NCBI RefSeq assembly: GCF_012979535.1 | Contig: NZ_CP053015.1 | Coordinates: forward strand, 1,984,001 to 2,048,000 | Length of the DNA stretch: 64,000 bases | DNA from: Sphingomonas lacunae | GTDB taxonomy: Bacteria > Pseudomonadota > Alphaproteobacteria > Sphingomonadales > Sphingomonadaceae | Reading direction: 5' to 3' | Part shown: piece by piece, positions 28,226 through 36,729 of the stretch | Numbering within the stretch: the stretch's first letter is position 1 | How the letters are laid out: the number at the start of each line of letters is the position of its first letter | Program-made: the position numbers and the translations under genes | The notes under the pieces: generated by a model | The model's database searches: none | What the model was told of the DNA's origin: nothing | Seen by the model: only the letters and a program-made list of their open reading frames with translations

Positions 28226-29407
28226 TCAAGCGTCTTCGGCAACGGCTGTCCGGGTCATCTGCAACTTGCCATTCTTTACGGTGAAACCGAGCCGGCCTTC
28301 GACGAGTTCGAGAGCGTCATGGCCGAAAATGTCAAATCGCCAGCCGGTCAAGATCGCCAATCCGTCACGCACGCCGGCCGCCAGCAGTTCGAGTTCATCG
28401 GATCGCGCCATCAGTCGCGCGGCCACGTTCATTTCGCGCGCCCTGATCTTGAGCAGCAGTTTGAGCAAGTCAGCTACCAGCGCGCCTTCCTTGCCAAGGC
28501 CCGGTGCCCGCGGGGACGTACTGGGCAGGTCATGGCGGTCCATCGGTTCGGCGGAAGCGAGTGACTGCATCAGCCGCGCGCCAATGTCATTGTTTCTCCA
28601 ACTGGAGGACAGACCGCGAATTTTGCCAAGATCGTCTTGTGTGCGTGGTGGATGGGCTGCCAGTTCGGCCAGCGTCTCATCCTTGGCGATGCGGCCACGG
28701 GGCAAATTCTTTGATCGCGCTTCGCGTTCACGCCATGCCGCGACCGCGCGCAGCCGGCCAAGCACCTCGGGTTTTCTCGACTGGACCTTGACGCGCGACC
28801 ATGCGTCATTGGGATCGAGTGCATAATTGGCCGGGTCGGCCAGTTTTTCCATTTCTTCGTCGAGCCAGTGGCCGCGACCGGTAGCACGCAACTTGTCGAG
28901 CATCATGGGAAAGATTTTCGCCAGATGGGTCACATCGGCGATGGCATAATCGATCTGGCGCTTGTCGAGCGGCCGCCGTGACCAGTCGGTAAAACGGGCG
29001 CCCTTGTCGAGGCTGATCCCCAGCCAGCTTTCCACGAGATTGGAATAGCCAAGTTGTTCTGCCTGGGCCAGGGCCATGGCGCCAACCTGAGTGTCAAATA
29101 TGGGATGCGGGGTTTTGCCGGTCAGATTGTGGATGATTTCCACATCCTGCCCGCCGGCATGAAAAACCTTCAATATGTCTTCATTGTTGACGAGCAGGTC
29201 GAGCAGGGGTTGCAGGTCAATCCCATCGGCCAGAGGGTCAATCGCCGCCGCCCTCTCCGGCGTTGCCACCTGTACCAGGCAAAGCTCCGGATAATAGGTC
29301 GATTCGCGCATGAACTCTGTGTCGACGCAGATGAATGGTGCGGCGCAGATATCGGCGCAGAATGCAGCGAGCGTCTCGCTGTCGGTGATCATCAAATGCC
29401 CTGTCAT
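28226..29407 (-). CDS. rnd: Ribonuclease D
   Basis: A 393-residue 3'-5' exoribonuclease acting in tRNA and small-RNA 3' maturation. The DEDD catalytic residues are seen in 'ICVDTEFMRE', 'VFHAGGQDVEII' and 'DYAIADVTHL', and an HRDC domain follows ('LAELAAHPPRTQDDLGKIRGLS'). The full family length is present. An in-frame ATG at 29392 is an alternative start. It points away from the symporter gene upstream, with 114 bases between them. Confidence 0.94.
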   Translation of the reverse strand: MTGHLMITDSETLAAFCADICAAPFICVDTEFMRESTYYPELCLVQVATPERAAAIDPLADGIDLQPLLDLLVNNEDILKVFHAGGQDVEIIHNLTGKTPHPIFDTQVGAMALAQAEQLGYSNLVESWLGISLDKGARFTDWSRRPLDKRQIDYAIADVTHLAKIFPMMLDKLRATGRGHWLDEEMEKLADPANYALDPNDAWSRVKVQSRKPEVLGRLRAVAAWREREARSKNLPRGRIAKDETLAELAAHPPRTQDDLGKIRGLSSSWRNNDIGARLMQSLASAEPMDRHDLPSTSPRAPGLGKEGALVADLLKLLLKIRAREMNVAARLMARSDELELLAAGVRDGLAILTGWRFDIFGHDALELVEGRLGFTVKNGKLQMTRTAVAEDA

Positions 29408-29479
29408 GAAAAGGCTTTAATGCGTTTCTTTGAAGGTTTGAAGCCCATGCTTGCGATCATGTTTCGAAACGATCCGAAC

Positions 29480-29502
29480 AGCCCCGACCCAAGCCTGGGG
29501 CT
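29480..29502 (-). terminator. Weak hairpin downstream of the symporter gene
   Basis: AGCCCC and GGGGCT form a 6-bp stem around a 11-base loop, 20-42 bases past the symporter stop. No T-tract follows on the minus strand. The rest of the 114-base gap to rnd holds nothing I can identify, apart from a short palindrome GTTTCGAAAC at 29461-29470. Confidence 0.3.
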
Positions 29503-29521
29503 CAACTGCCGAACAGCAATG

Positions 29522-31090
29522 CTATGCCAGCGTTGAGCCGGTCTCCCTTTGGCTTGGACGGCCCAGCATGCACACCAGAGCAGCCGCCGACGTGCCGATC
29601 AGCAATTGCCAGGGAAATGCCAAGGACTTCCATCCGGCGGGCAGGCCCAGACTGTCGACGATATAGGCCTGCTGTATCAAGGTTACACCAAAGCCCGCTG
29701 CCAGAGCCAAAATGACCGATCCCGACGATCCGCGCCGGGAAAAGAGCGCGACGCCATAGACGCCCAACAGCCCAGAATAAGCGAAGGCCATGACCGAAAG
29801 CACAAATTCCAGGAGAGGCATGTCGGTATAGCGTTGCCACCAGAAACACAGCACCGCCATGCCCAAAAGCGCGATCGCCAATATCACCACCATCAACCGG
29901 CCTGCGGCAACAAAATGCCCTTCATCCGGCTCGGCCCCCTTGAGCTTGAGCCAGGGGCGGTAAAAGTCGCTGATGACAACTGCCGACATGGAGATGAGGC
30001 CACTGTTGATTGCCGCAGCCGCGATCACCCCGACGGTTACGAGTCCGCGAATGCCAGGCGGTATCTCGCTGAGGATGAAGGACATGAAGACGGTGATCTT
30101 CTCACCGGAAAAGCTGCTGCTCATGGTGGCTCCGGTCGCCGTTCCAACCATCAGGTCAGGCCGTTCGTAAAAGATGTGGAGCAGTGAACCGATCATCAGG
30201 AAGATCAGAACCACAGGGATGGTTGCCAACGCCGAGGCAAAAAGTGCCCGCTTCCCCGCCTTTGCATCCTCGCAGGCAAGGAAACGCTGGGTGGTGTCTT
30301 GATCAAGCCCGGCATTGCCGATGTTCAGCAACACCACGCCGGTCATTATGGCCAGCATGGAAAAGGGTTTCGTCAGGTCGGTTGACCAGTCGAACAGTCG
30401 CAACTTGTCGGTCCCATCGGGTGCATGGCGCAGGGCATCGGCAATCTCAGCCCCGGTCGCCGGTATTCGGTTCCAAAGCAGCCAAAGGACGATTAGCGCG
30501 GCGCCGACATAGAGGACCACCTGGACCAGATCGCTCCAGATCACGGCATTGAGACCGCCAAACAATGTAAAGGCCAGCCCGAACAGCATCAGCACCAAGG
30601 CGGCAATGAAGATATGCTCTGCGGTCACGTCGAGGAAGATCATCATTGAAACGGCAATGGCCGCCAGATAGAGCCGGGCACCGCTGGCGAGAACGCGCCC
30701 GACCAGATACATGGCCGCTGCCGCGCGCCGCGCCTTCGCGTCAAACCGCTGTTCCAGCAGCTCATAGACGGTCGTCACCTGCATCGCGTAAAATCGCGGG
30801 ATCAGCCAATGTGCCACCACAAAGGCGGCGATGACCGCGCCGATGTTGCTGGCAAGATAGGTATAGTCGCCGCGAAAGGCATAATCCGGCGCACCCAGAA
30901 AAGTGGCTGCGGACTGGGTTGTTGACAGGACTGACACTGTCACCAGCCACACCGGCACATGGTGGTTTGCCAGAAAATAGTCGCCTGTGCTGGTCATCGC
31001 GCGTCGGCTTGAAAGCCAGCCAGCCAAGGCCAACGCTCCCACATAGCCGCCAACGATTGTCCAGTCCAAGGCGGTAAAGGCCAAGGTCAT
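29522..31090 (-). CDS. Sodium:solute symporter (SSS family)
   Basis: A 522-residue inner-membrane transporter of the sodium:solute symporter family, with about 13 hydrophobic segments in the order expected for the LeuT-type fold. Family stretches are '[17 protein letters not shown]', '[17 protein letters not shown]', '[22 protein letters not shown]' and '[20 protein letters not shown]'. I chose the ATG at 31090, which has GGGGG 9-10 bases upstream; the ATG at 31099 abuts that run. The substrate cannot be assigned; sugars, amino acids and carboxylates are all carried by relatives. It is divergent from aspS. Confidence 0.86.
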   Translation of the reverse strand: MTLAFTALDWTIVGGYVGALALAGWLSSRRAMTSTGDYFLANHHVPVWLVTVSVLSTTQSAATFLGAPDYAFRGDYTYLASNIGAVIAAFVVAHWLIPRFYAMQVTTVYELLEQRFDAKARRAAAAMYLVGRVLASGARLYLAAIAVSMMIFLDVTAEHIFIAALVLMLFGLAFTLFGGLNAVIWSDLVQVVLYVGAALIVLWLLWNRIPATGAEIADALRHAPDGTDKLRLFDWSTDLTKPFSMLAIMTGVVLLNIGNAGLDQDTTQRFLACEDAKAGKRALFASALATIPVVLIFLMIGSLLHIFYERPDLMVGTATGATMSSSFSGEKITVFMSFILSEIPPGIRGLVTVGVIAAAAINSGLISMSAVVISDFYRPWLKLKGAEPDEGHFVAAGRLMVVILAIALLGMAVLCFWWQRYTDMPLLEFVLSVMAFAYSGLLGVYGVALFSRRGSSGSVILALAAGFGVTLIQQAYIVDSLGLPAGWKSLAFPWQLLIGTSAAALVCMLGRPSQRETGSTLA

Positions 31091-31181
31091 TCGTTCCATC
31101 CCCCCGCATCGGGGATTGCCGCTTTGGCAAGCTTTGGCAAGGGTGCAACGGAAGAACAGGTGGCATCGCGGCACGCCCACC

Positions 31182-31210
31182 TTGACAAATGGCCGCTCCC
31201 CCTGTGTTAG
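31182..31210 (+). promoter_or_regulatory. Promoter of aspS
   Basis: A perfect -35 TTGACA (31182-31187) and TGTTAG (31205-31210) with 17-base spacing lie about 60 bases before the aspS start. This is the best housekeeping-type promoter I see in the window. Confidence 0.65.
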
Positions 31211-31271
31211 GCGCAGCCAGTACCGGCGCGGCATCCATCCGCGTCCTCCATTCATTGGAAAGACTTGTTTC

Positions 31272-33056
31272 ATGCACGCCTATCGCTCGCACACATGCGG
31301 TCAGCTTCGTAGTTCCGACGTCGGCAGCACCATCCGCCTGTCAGGCTGGGTCCATCGCAAGCGCGATCATGGTGGGGTGCTCTTCGTCGATTTGCGCGAC
31401 CATTATGGCATTACCCAGATTGTCGCCGACAGCGACAGCCCGGCCCTGCCCATCCTGGAATCGCTGCGCGTCGAAAGCGTGGTGACGATCGATGGCGAGG
31501 TGAAAGCGCGCCATGCATCGACGGTGAACGCCGGTCTGCCTAGCGGGGAAATTGAGGTGTTCGCGCGTGGCGTCACCGTCCTAGCTGCTGCCGACGAACT
31601 GCCCATGCCGGTCGCCGGTGAACAGGAATATCCCGAGGAGATTCGCCTGCGCTACCGCTTCCTAGATCTGCGGCGTGACACGCTGCACAGCAATATCGTC
31701 AAGCGGACCAGGATCATCTCGGACATGCGCCGCCGTATGGAAGGGGCTGGTTTCACTGAATATTCGACACCGATCCTGACCGCGTCGAGCCCCGAAGGCG
31801 CGCGCGATTTCCTCGTGCCCAGCCGCATCCACCCGGGAAAATTCTATGCGCTGCCTCAGGCTCCCCAGCAGTACAAGCAGTTGCTGATGGTGGCCGGGTT
31901 CGACCGCTATTTCCAGATCGCACCCTGTTTCCGCGATGAAGACCCGCGTGCCGACCGTCTGCCGGGCGAGTTCTACCAGCTCGACCTCGAAATGAGCTTT
32001 GTCACCCAGGAAGAGGTGTGGGATACGATGGAGCCGGTGATCGCCGGCGTGTTTGAAAGCTTTGCCGAAGGTAAGCCGGTCACCCCGGCGGGCAGCTTCC
32101 CGCGCATCCCTTATGCTGAAGCCATGCTCAAATATGGCAGCGACAAGCCTGACCTGCGCAACCCCATTCTCATCCATGATGTCGGCAGCCACTTTACCAG
32201 TTCAGGCTTTGGCCTGTTTGAAAAAATCGTCGGCGAAGGCGGAGTGGTTCGTGCCATTCCGGCGCCGGGTACCGCAGACAAGAGCCGCAAATTCTTCGAC
32301 GAGATGAATGAATGGGCGAGGGCTGAGGGCTATGCCGGCCTTGGCTATGTCACCCGCAAGGGCGGCGAGTTTGGCGGGCCGATTGCCAAGAATCATGGTG
32401 AGGAGGGCATGCAAGCGCTCTACGCGGCCATGGGCCTTGGTCACGATGATGGCTGTTTCTTTGCCGCTGGGAACGAGGCACAGGCCGCCAAATTGGCGGG
32501 TGCGGCCCGCACCCGCGTCGCGGAATCGCTCGGCCTGATCGACAAGGACCGGTTCGAACTGTGCTGGATCGTCGATTTCCCGTTTTACGAGGCAGACGAC
32601 GATACCGGCAAGATCGACTTCGCCCACAATCCCTTCTCCATGCCTCAAGGCGGGATGGACGCGCTCAACAGCGGCGATCCGCTGGCGATCAAGGCGTTCC
32701 AGTATGACATGGTCTGCAACGGCTATGAAATCGCATCGGGTTCGATCCGTAACCAGTCCCCTGAATTGATGGTCAAGGCCTTTGAACTGGTCGGTCTGAG
32801 CAAGGCTGACGTCGAAGAACGCTTTGGCGGCATGTATCGCGCCTTCCATTATGGTGCCCCGCCGCATGGTGGCATGGCAGCTGGTGTCGATCGGGTCGTA
32901 ATGCTGCTCTGCGGCGCGCAAAACCTGCGCGAGATCACCTTGTTCCCGATGAACCAGCGGGCCGAGGACCTGCTTATGGGGGCACCCTCCTATCCGGAGG
33001 AAAGGCAGCTCAAGGAACTCAGTATCCGCCTCGCTCCCGGCGTGGTCCAGGGCTGA
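31272..33056 (+). CDS. aspS: Aspartyl-tRNA synthetase
   Basis: Class II synthetase of 594 residues. An OB-fold anticodon-binding domain ('[23 protein letters not shown]' region, about 15-105) is followed by class II motifs: motif 2 around '[15 protein letters not shown]' and motif 3 near the C-terminus ('[15 protein letters not shown]'). A GAD insertion lies between, as in bacterial AspRS. Many alphaproteobacterial AspRS also charge tRNA-Asn for GatCAB; I cannot decide that here. The start at 31272 is where homology begins ('[12 protein letters not shown]'). Confidence 0.97.
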   Translation: MHAYRSHTCGQLRSSDVGSTIRLSGWVHRKRDHGGVLFVDLRDHYGITQIVADSDSPALPILESLRVESVVTIDGEVKARHASTVNAGLPSGEIEVFARGVTVLAAADELPMPVAGEQEYPEEIRLRYRFLDLRRDTLHSNIVKRTRIISDMRRRMEGAGFTEYSTPILTASSPEGARDFLVPSRIHPGKFYALPQAPQQYKQLLMVAGFDRYFQIAPCFRDEDPRADRLPGEFYQLDLEMSFVTQEEVWDTMEPVIAGVFESFAEGKPVTPAGSFPRIPYAEAMLKYGSDKPDLRNPILIHDVGSHFTSSGFGLFEKIVGEGGVVRAIPAPGTADKSRKFFDEMNEWARAEGYAGLGYVTRKGGEFGGPIAKNHGEEGMQALYAAMGLGHDDGCFFAAGNEAQAAKLAGAARTRVAESLGLIDKDRFELCWIVDFPFYEADDDTGKIDFAHNPFSMPQGGMDALNSGDPLAIKAFQYDMVCNGYEIASGSIRNQSPELMVKAFELVGLSKADVEERFGGMYRAFHYGAPPHGGMAAGVDRVVMLLCGAQNLREITLFPMNQRAEDLLMGAPSYPEERQLKELSIRLAPGVVQG

Positions 33057-33058
33057 CA

Positions 33059-33955
33059 GTGACTGGGCGCAGTCGCCAACCGGTCGAGCATCGCTTTGCC
33101 GATGCTGACGGCGACATTTGCTGGTTCGAATGGGGGGCGGCCCGGCCCGACCGACCCAGCCTGTTGCTGCTCCATGCGACCGGGTTCCATGCCCGTGTCT
33201 GGGATGCGATGGTTGATTGCTTTCCGTCCGATCAGCATGTGATCGCCCCGGATGCGCGTGGCCATGGCCGCAGTTTTCGGCCGGAAAGCCTTGGCAATTG
33301 GGCTGATACTGCCAGTGATCTGGCCAGCTTTACGCAAGGCCTTGGCCTCGGCCAGCTGGTTGTGGCCGGGCATAGCATGGGTGGTTTCTGTGGGGCTTGG
33401 CTCGCCGCCCATCATCCAGAGCGGGTCGCGCGTTTGATCCTCGTTGATCCGGTGATCATGGACCCGGCAATGTACCCCGAAGGGAATTCCAGCCCTGTCG
33501 CCGGGGTTGAGGACCATCCGGTTGCCCGTCGCCGCAATCACTGGGACAGCATGGAACAGATGGTGGAGCGCATGGGTTCGCGCGCACCCTATGACGCCTG
33601 GCTCCCCGACATCCTTCAAGATTATTGCCGCCATGGCCTGTTGCCCTTGCCGGACGGGGGATTTGAATTGGCCTGCCCGCCAGCTCTCGAAGCGTCAGTG
33701 TATATGGGGAGCTGGCGCAGCAATCCCTATTGCTTCATCAGCGACATAGGCTGCCCGACGAGTGTCATTCGCGCCAAGCAGGAGGAGCGGTCGGGTTTGA
33801 TGGACTTTTCCAACAGTCCGACCTGGCCGGGACTCGCCGCTGCTCTGCGCCATGGCCGGGACCTGCACTGGGCTGACCGTACACATTTCATCCCGATGGA
33901 AGATCCGGCCCGTCTGGCCGCATTCATCATGCAAGAGATTGAGTCGGCAAGCTAA
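33059..33955 (+). CDS. Alpha/beta hydrolase
   Basis: A 298-residue cytoplasmic alpha/beta-fold hydrolase beginning at a GTG two bases after the aspS stop. The oxyanion region is 'LLLLHATGFHARVWD', the nucleophile elbow 'GHSMGG' places the catalytic serine near residue 106, and the terminal histidine lies in 'WADRTHFIPMED'. No cap domain or neighbour gene points to a substrate. It is probably co-transcribed with aspS by proximity alone. Confidence 0.82.
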   Translation: MTGRSRQPVEHRFADADGDICWFEWGAARPDRPSLLLLHATGFHARVWDAMVDCFPSDQHVIAPDARGHGRSFRPESLGNWADTASDLASFTQGLGLGQLVVAGHSMGGFCGAWLAAHHPERVARLILVDPVIMDPAMYPEGNSSPVAGVEDHPVARRRNHWDSMEQMVERMGSRAPYDAWLPDILQDYCRHGLLPLPDGGFELACPPALEASVYMGSWRSNPYCFISDIGCPTSVIRAKQEERSGLMDFSNSPTWPGLAAALRHGRDLHWADRTHFIPMEDPARLAAFIMQEIESAS

Positions 33956-34007
33956 TTCGACAGGTTACCAAACTGGGTAAAGCTGTTCGCCAGCCAAGTC
34001 CCATTTT

Positions 34008-34015
34008 GCTAGGAT
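34008..34015 (+). promoter_or_regulatory. GCTAGGAT, candidate -10 element of ppk2
   Basis: GCTAGGAT agrees with the Caulobacter-type -10 (GCTANAWC) at six of eight positions and lies 28 bases before the ppk2 start. No convincing -35 is present at 10-18 bases upstream. A strong AAGGAGG (34032-34038) with 5-base spacing fixes the translation start at 34044. Confidence 0.35.
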
Positions 34016-34043
34016 GGAGGCCTTTCTCCCCAAGGAGGTCGCC

Positions 34044-34862
34044 ATGTCCATACAGCTCTCCGACCATGAGGCGGGCAAGAAATTTGACGGCGATTACGCC
34101 GCCAGACTGATTGAACTGCAAGAGCGTTTGGGCCGCCTCCAAGCGGCGCATATAGCGGCGGGCCACACCAGCATTATCCTTTTTGAAGGATGGGATGCGG
34201 CGGGCAAGGGCGGTATTATTCAGCGGCTTTGCGCCGAATGGGACCCTCGCTATTTCGAGGTTTGGCCTATCAGTGCCCCCAGTGAGGAAGAACGAAACCG
34301 TCATTTTCTCTGGCGCTTCTGGAAACGCTTGCCTGCCCGAGGTGACATCGCCGTGTTCGACCGCAGCTGGTACGGCCGGGTCGCGGTCGAGCGCGTTGAA
34401 GGCTTCGCCAGCGAGGCTGCATGGCGGCGCGGTTACGACGAAATCAACGAGTTCGAAGCCGGGCTGACCAGCAATGGCACCACCCTGATCAAATTGTTCG
34501 TCCATGTGACCCAGTCCGAGCAGGACCGCCGGCTCGCCAAGCGTCTTGATGATCCCTGGAAACGCTGGAAGACCGGCAAGGACGATTATCGCAACCGGGC
34601 GCGTCGCGACGACTATCTTTCGGCCTACGCCGAGATGTTTGAACAGACAGACACGCGCTGGGCGCCGTGGACGGTGATTGATGGCAACAACAAAAAGGCA
34701 GCGCGTATAGCCGCGCTCACACATGTCGTTGAAACGCTGGAGGCGGTTGTGCCGATGGTCCCCCCGCCGCTTGATGCCGAGGTTGTGGCCTTGGCCCATG
34801 CCGCGTTCGGCTATGAACCGAAAGCACCGGATTCAACGGCTGGGCAGGTGGTCGGTGGATAA
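34044..34862 (+). CDS. ppk2: Polyphosphate kinase 2 family phosphotransferase
   Basis: A 272-residue single-domain PPK2 enzyme, which uses polyphosphate to phosphorylate nucleotides (or the reverse). The Walker A loop is 'FEGWDAAGKGGII', the acidic Walker B region 'IAVFDRSWYGRV', and the lid 'KRLDDPWKRWKTGKDDYRNR'. The start follows AAGGAGG by five bases. Whether it is class I, II or III (ADP, AMP or both as acceptor) cannot be settled by reading. It is a separate transcription unit about 6 kb from the ppk1-ppx unit. Confidence 0.9.
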   Translation: MSIQLSDHEAGKKFDGDYAARLIELQERLGRLQAAHIAAGHTSIILFEGWDAAGKGGIIQRLCAEWDPRYFEVWPISAPSEEERNRHFLWRFWKRLPARGDIAVFDRSWYGRVAVERVEGFASEAAWRRGYDEINEFEAGLTSNGTTLIKLFVHVTQSEQDRRLAKRLDDPWKRWKTGKDDYRNRARRDDYLSAYAEMFEQTDTRWAPWTVIDGNNKKAARIAALTHVVETLEAVVPMVPPPLDAEVVALAHAAFGYEPKAPDSTAGQVVGG

Positions 34863-35010
34863 ACCAAAGCGGCTTGTCAGCGATTCGCACAGGAACATTC
34901 GTGATTGTTACAGCAATATGACAAAATGACTTTTTTCTTTTATTGATCGAAAAATATGGCATCGTCCCCAGCATAAGGGCTTCAGCCCACGCGAAACACA
35001 GGAGAGTGCC

Positions 35011-35388
35011 ATGTTTAAGGTCCTTGCAGCTGCAGCGCTCGTCGCGGGTCTTGCCGCTCCTTCGCTGGCGCAGGAGCGCTCGGGCGAAGTCGGCTATCCG
35101 GTCGGATCGCTTGGCTATGATGCGTTGGTGCGCGGCGATGTTCAGGCTGCCGAGCTCCAGTTGGAGCGCGGCAGCGGCGTTGCATCGACGGATCCGGCGC
35201 GGTTGATCAACCTCGGATATGTGCACATGCGCGCCGGTCGTTTCATCACTGCGCAGACACTTTTCCAGGCAGTGCGAGACAGTGAAGAACATTTCATCGT
35301 TGAGCTGGCCAATGGTGAAACAGCTGACACGCGCGATGTTGCGCGCCGCGCCCTGGGACGATTGCAGATGTCGATGGCGTCTCGCTGA
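35011..35388 (+). CDS. Small exported TPR-like protein
   Basis: A 125-residue secreted protein of unknown role. The signal peptide 'MFKVLAAAALVAGLAAPS' ends near 'LAQ'. The mature part is about 105 residues with one or two degenerate TPR helices ('LGYDALVRGDVQAAELQLERG', 'INLGYVHMRAGRFITAQTLFQ'). GGAGAG precedes the ATG. The upstream 148 bases include an AT-rich run (about 34915-34965) unlike the surrounding DNA, suggesting a strong or regulated promoter. It is followed by a clear terminator, so it is a stand-alone unit. Confidence 0.75.
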   Translation: MFKVLAAAALVAGLAAPSLAQERSGEVGYPVGSLGYDALVRGDVQAAELQLERGSGVASTDPARLINLGYVHMRAGRFITAQTLFQAVRDSEEHFIVELANGETADTRDVARRALGRLQMSMASR

Positions 35389-35409
35389 TCGACATCGCTC
35401 AGCAAAAAG

Positions 35410-35438
35410 GCCTGCATGCTGTCATGCAGGCTCTTTTT
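35410..35438. terminator. Bidirectional intrinsic terminator between the small TPR gene and the nitroreductase gene
   Basis: A 9-bp perfect stem (GCCTGCATG, 35410-35418; CATGCAGGC, 35423-35431) with a 4-base loop is followed by TCTTTTT, and preceded by AAAAA on the other side. It lies between convergent genes and should end both transcripts. Confidence 0.85.
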
Positions 35439-35445
35439 GTGTGTC

Positions 35446-36135
35446 TTAACTGTCGAAACCGACGAAGCTGACCGTCTCTTCCATCGGCTTGCGGTTCGAA
35501 ACCACCGCGTTGGCCGGGAAATCATCGTCGGGCCAGCCCATGGCGACACAGATCATGATGACCTGATCATCCGGGATGCCGGCATGTTCACGCACCACCG
35601 GGCTTTGCATGATGCCCTGGCTGTTGATCACGCAGCCAAGGCCACGTGACCAGGCCGCATTGACCAGCGCATTGGTCACAGCGCCACAATCAAAAGGTGC
35701 GATGTCCCCTCCATAAACCGCCTTGTCATAGGTGATGACGACCGAAACCGGTGCGTCAAACTGGCGGAAACCGCGCAGCACCCAGTCGGTCCGCTTTTCC
35801 TTGTCATCGCGGGCAATGCCCATCGCGCCGAACAACTGCTTGGCAATTTCGATCTGCCGGTCCCGATGTACCCCGGCATAGGCTTCTTGCCGCCGGAACT
35901 CGCGTGACTCCGGCACACCGGCAAGGTTGCGCTCGACATTGCCGGCACGGATCCGGTTCAGCGGTTCGCCGGTGACGACATGGAAATACCAGGGCTGGGT
36001 ATTGAGCGAGGATGGCGCCCGCACCGCCAGGGCGATCACCTCGCGGATCAGTGCCATGGGGACGGGATCGGGCTTGTATCCCCGGATGCTCCGCCGCCCC
36101 ATCACCACATCATCATAATCCATGCCCGCTGTCAC
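35446..36135 (-). CDS. Nitroreductase family flavoprotein
   Basis: A 229-residue FMN-dependent nitroreductase. The N-terminal FMN-binding segment is 'GRRSIRGYKPDPVP', then 'RAPSSLNTQPWYFHVVTG' and the C-terminal 'IMICVAMGWPDDDFPANAV'. These enzymes reduce nitroaromatics or quinones with NAD(P)H; the natural substrate is unknown. I chose the GTG at 36135 because GGAGG (36144-36148) sits eight bases upstream. An ATG at 36123 would place that site too far away, and an ATG at 36174 has no site. Confidence 0.88.
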   Translation of the reverse strand: MTAGMDYDDVVMGRRSIRGYKPDPVPMALIREVIALAVRAPSSLNTQPWYFHVVTGEPLNRIRAGNVERNLAGVPESREFRRQEAYAGVHRDRQIEIAKQLFGAMGIARDDKEKRTDWVLRGFRQFDAPVSVVITYDKAVYGGDIAPFDCGAVTNALVNAAWSRGLGCVINSQGIMQSPVVREHAGIPDDQVIMICVAMGWPDDDFPANAVVSNRKPMEETVSFVGFDS

Positions 36136-36143
36136 CCGCAGTT

Positions 36144-36148
36144 CCTCC
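36144..36148 (-). promoter_or_regulatory. Ribosome-binding site that fixes a GTG start for the nitroreductase
   Basis: GGAGG on the minus strand, eight bases before GTG (36135). It is the only good site near the possible starts. Confidence 0.6.
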
Positions 36149-36225
36149 CCCTGTTTGTGAGCAGGACTATGCACGGACGGGATGGGCAGGGAAAGCGGGG
36201 CTTATCCTGTCACTCGCGGCAGGGA

Positions 36226-36729
36226 TCAGCCAGGATAGGTTATTGTCATGACTTCCCATTCCTTGATCCCTGCGGGCAAAGCCACCCGCCTCAGGTCACC
36301 GACCGCTGCACCCCGGAGGGCCAGGGCGAGCGGGGAATTCCAGCCGATCCGACCTTCACCTGCCTCGGCCTCATCGTCACCGACCAGCGTGACGGTGCGG
36401 TGCAGATCATCCTCATCAGCAATGGTGACAGTCGCGCCGAAATAGACGCGGGCCTTGTCGGGCTGTTGCGCCGGGTCAACGATTTTTGCTGCCTTCATCC
36501 GCCGCGCCAGCCAGCCCAGCCGTCGGTCAATCTCGCGCATGCGCTTGCGCCCATACAGGTAGTCACCATTCTCGCTCCGGTCGCCATTCCCGGCGGCCCA
36601 ACTGACCACCTCGACGATCGCCGGGCGCTCAGTGCCCAACAAATGGTCATATTCCGCTTTCAGCGCGGCATAGCCGCCTGGTGTGATATAGTTGGGCCGG
36701 GGCTGTCCCGGCGCTCGCGCCTCAGCCAT
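36226..36729 (-). CDS. greB: Transcript-cleavage elongation factor GreB
   Basis: A 167-residue Gre factor that rescues back-tracked RNA polymerase by stimulating transcript cleavage. The N-terminal coiled coil contains 'NYITPGGYAALKAEYDHLL' and the acidic tip 'NGDRSENGDYLYGRKRMREIDRR'. The C-terminal FKBP-like domain follows ('FGATVTIADEDD', 'GRIGWNSPLALAL'). The conserved 'YGRKRMREID' stretch and length fit GreB rather than GreA. Its ATG overlaps the transglycosylase stop by one base (TGATG). Confidence 0.92.
   Translation of the reverse strand: MAEARAPGQPRPNYITPGGYAALKAEYDHLLGTERPAIVEVVSWAAGNGDRSENGDYLYGRKRMREIDRRLGWLARRMKAAKIVDPAQQPDKARVYFGATVTIADEDDLHRTVTLVGDDEAEAGEGRIGWNSPLALALRGAAVGDLRRVALPAGIKEWEVMTITYPG

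Noticed and set aside
29461-29470. Palindrome GTTTCGAAAC between rnd and the symporter gene
   Set aside because: At ten bases it is short enough to occur by chance and sits downstream of one gene and far from any plausible promoter.
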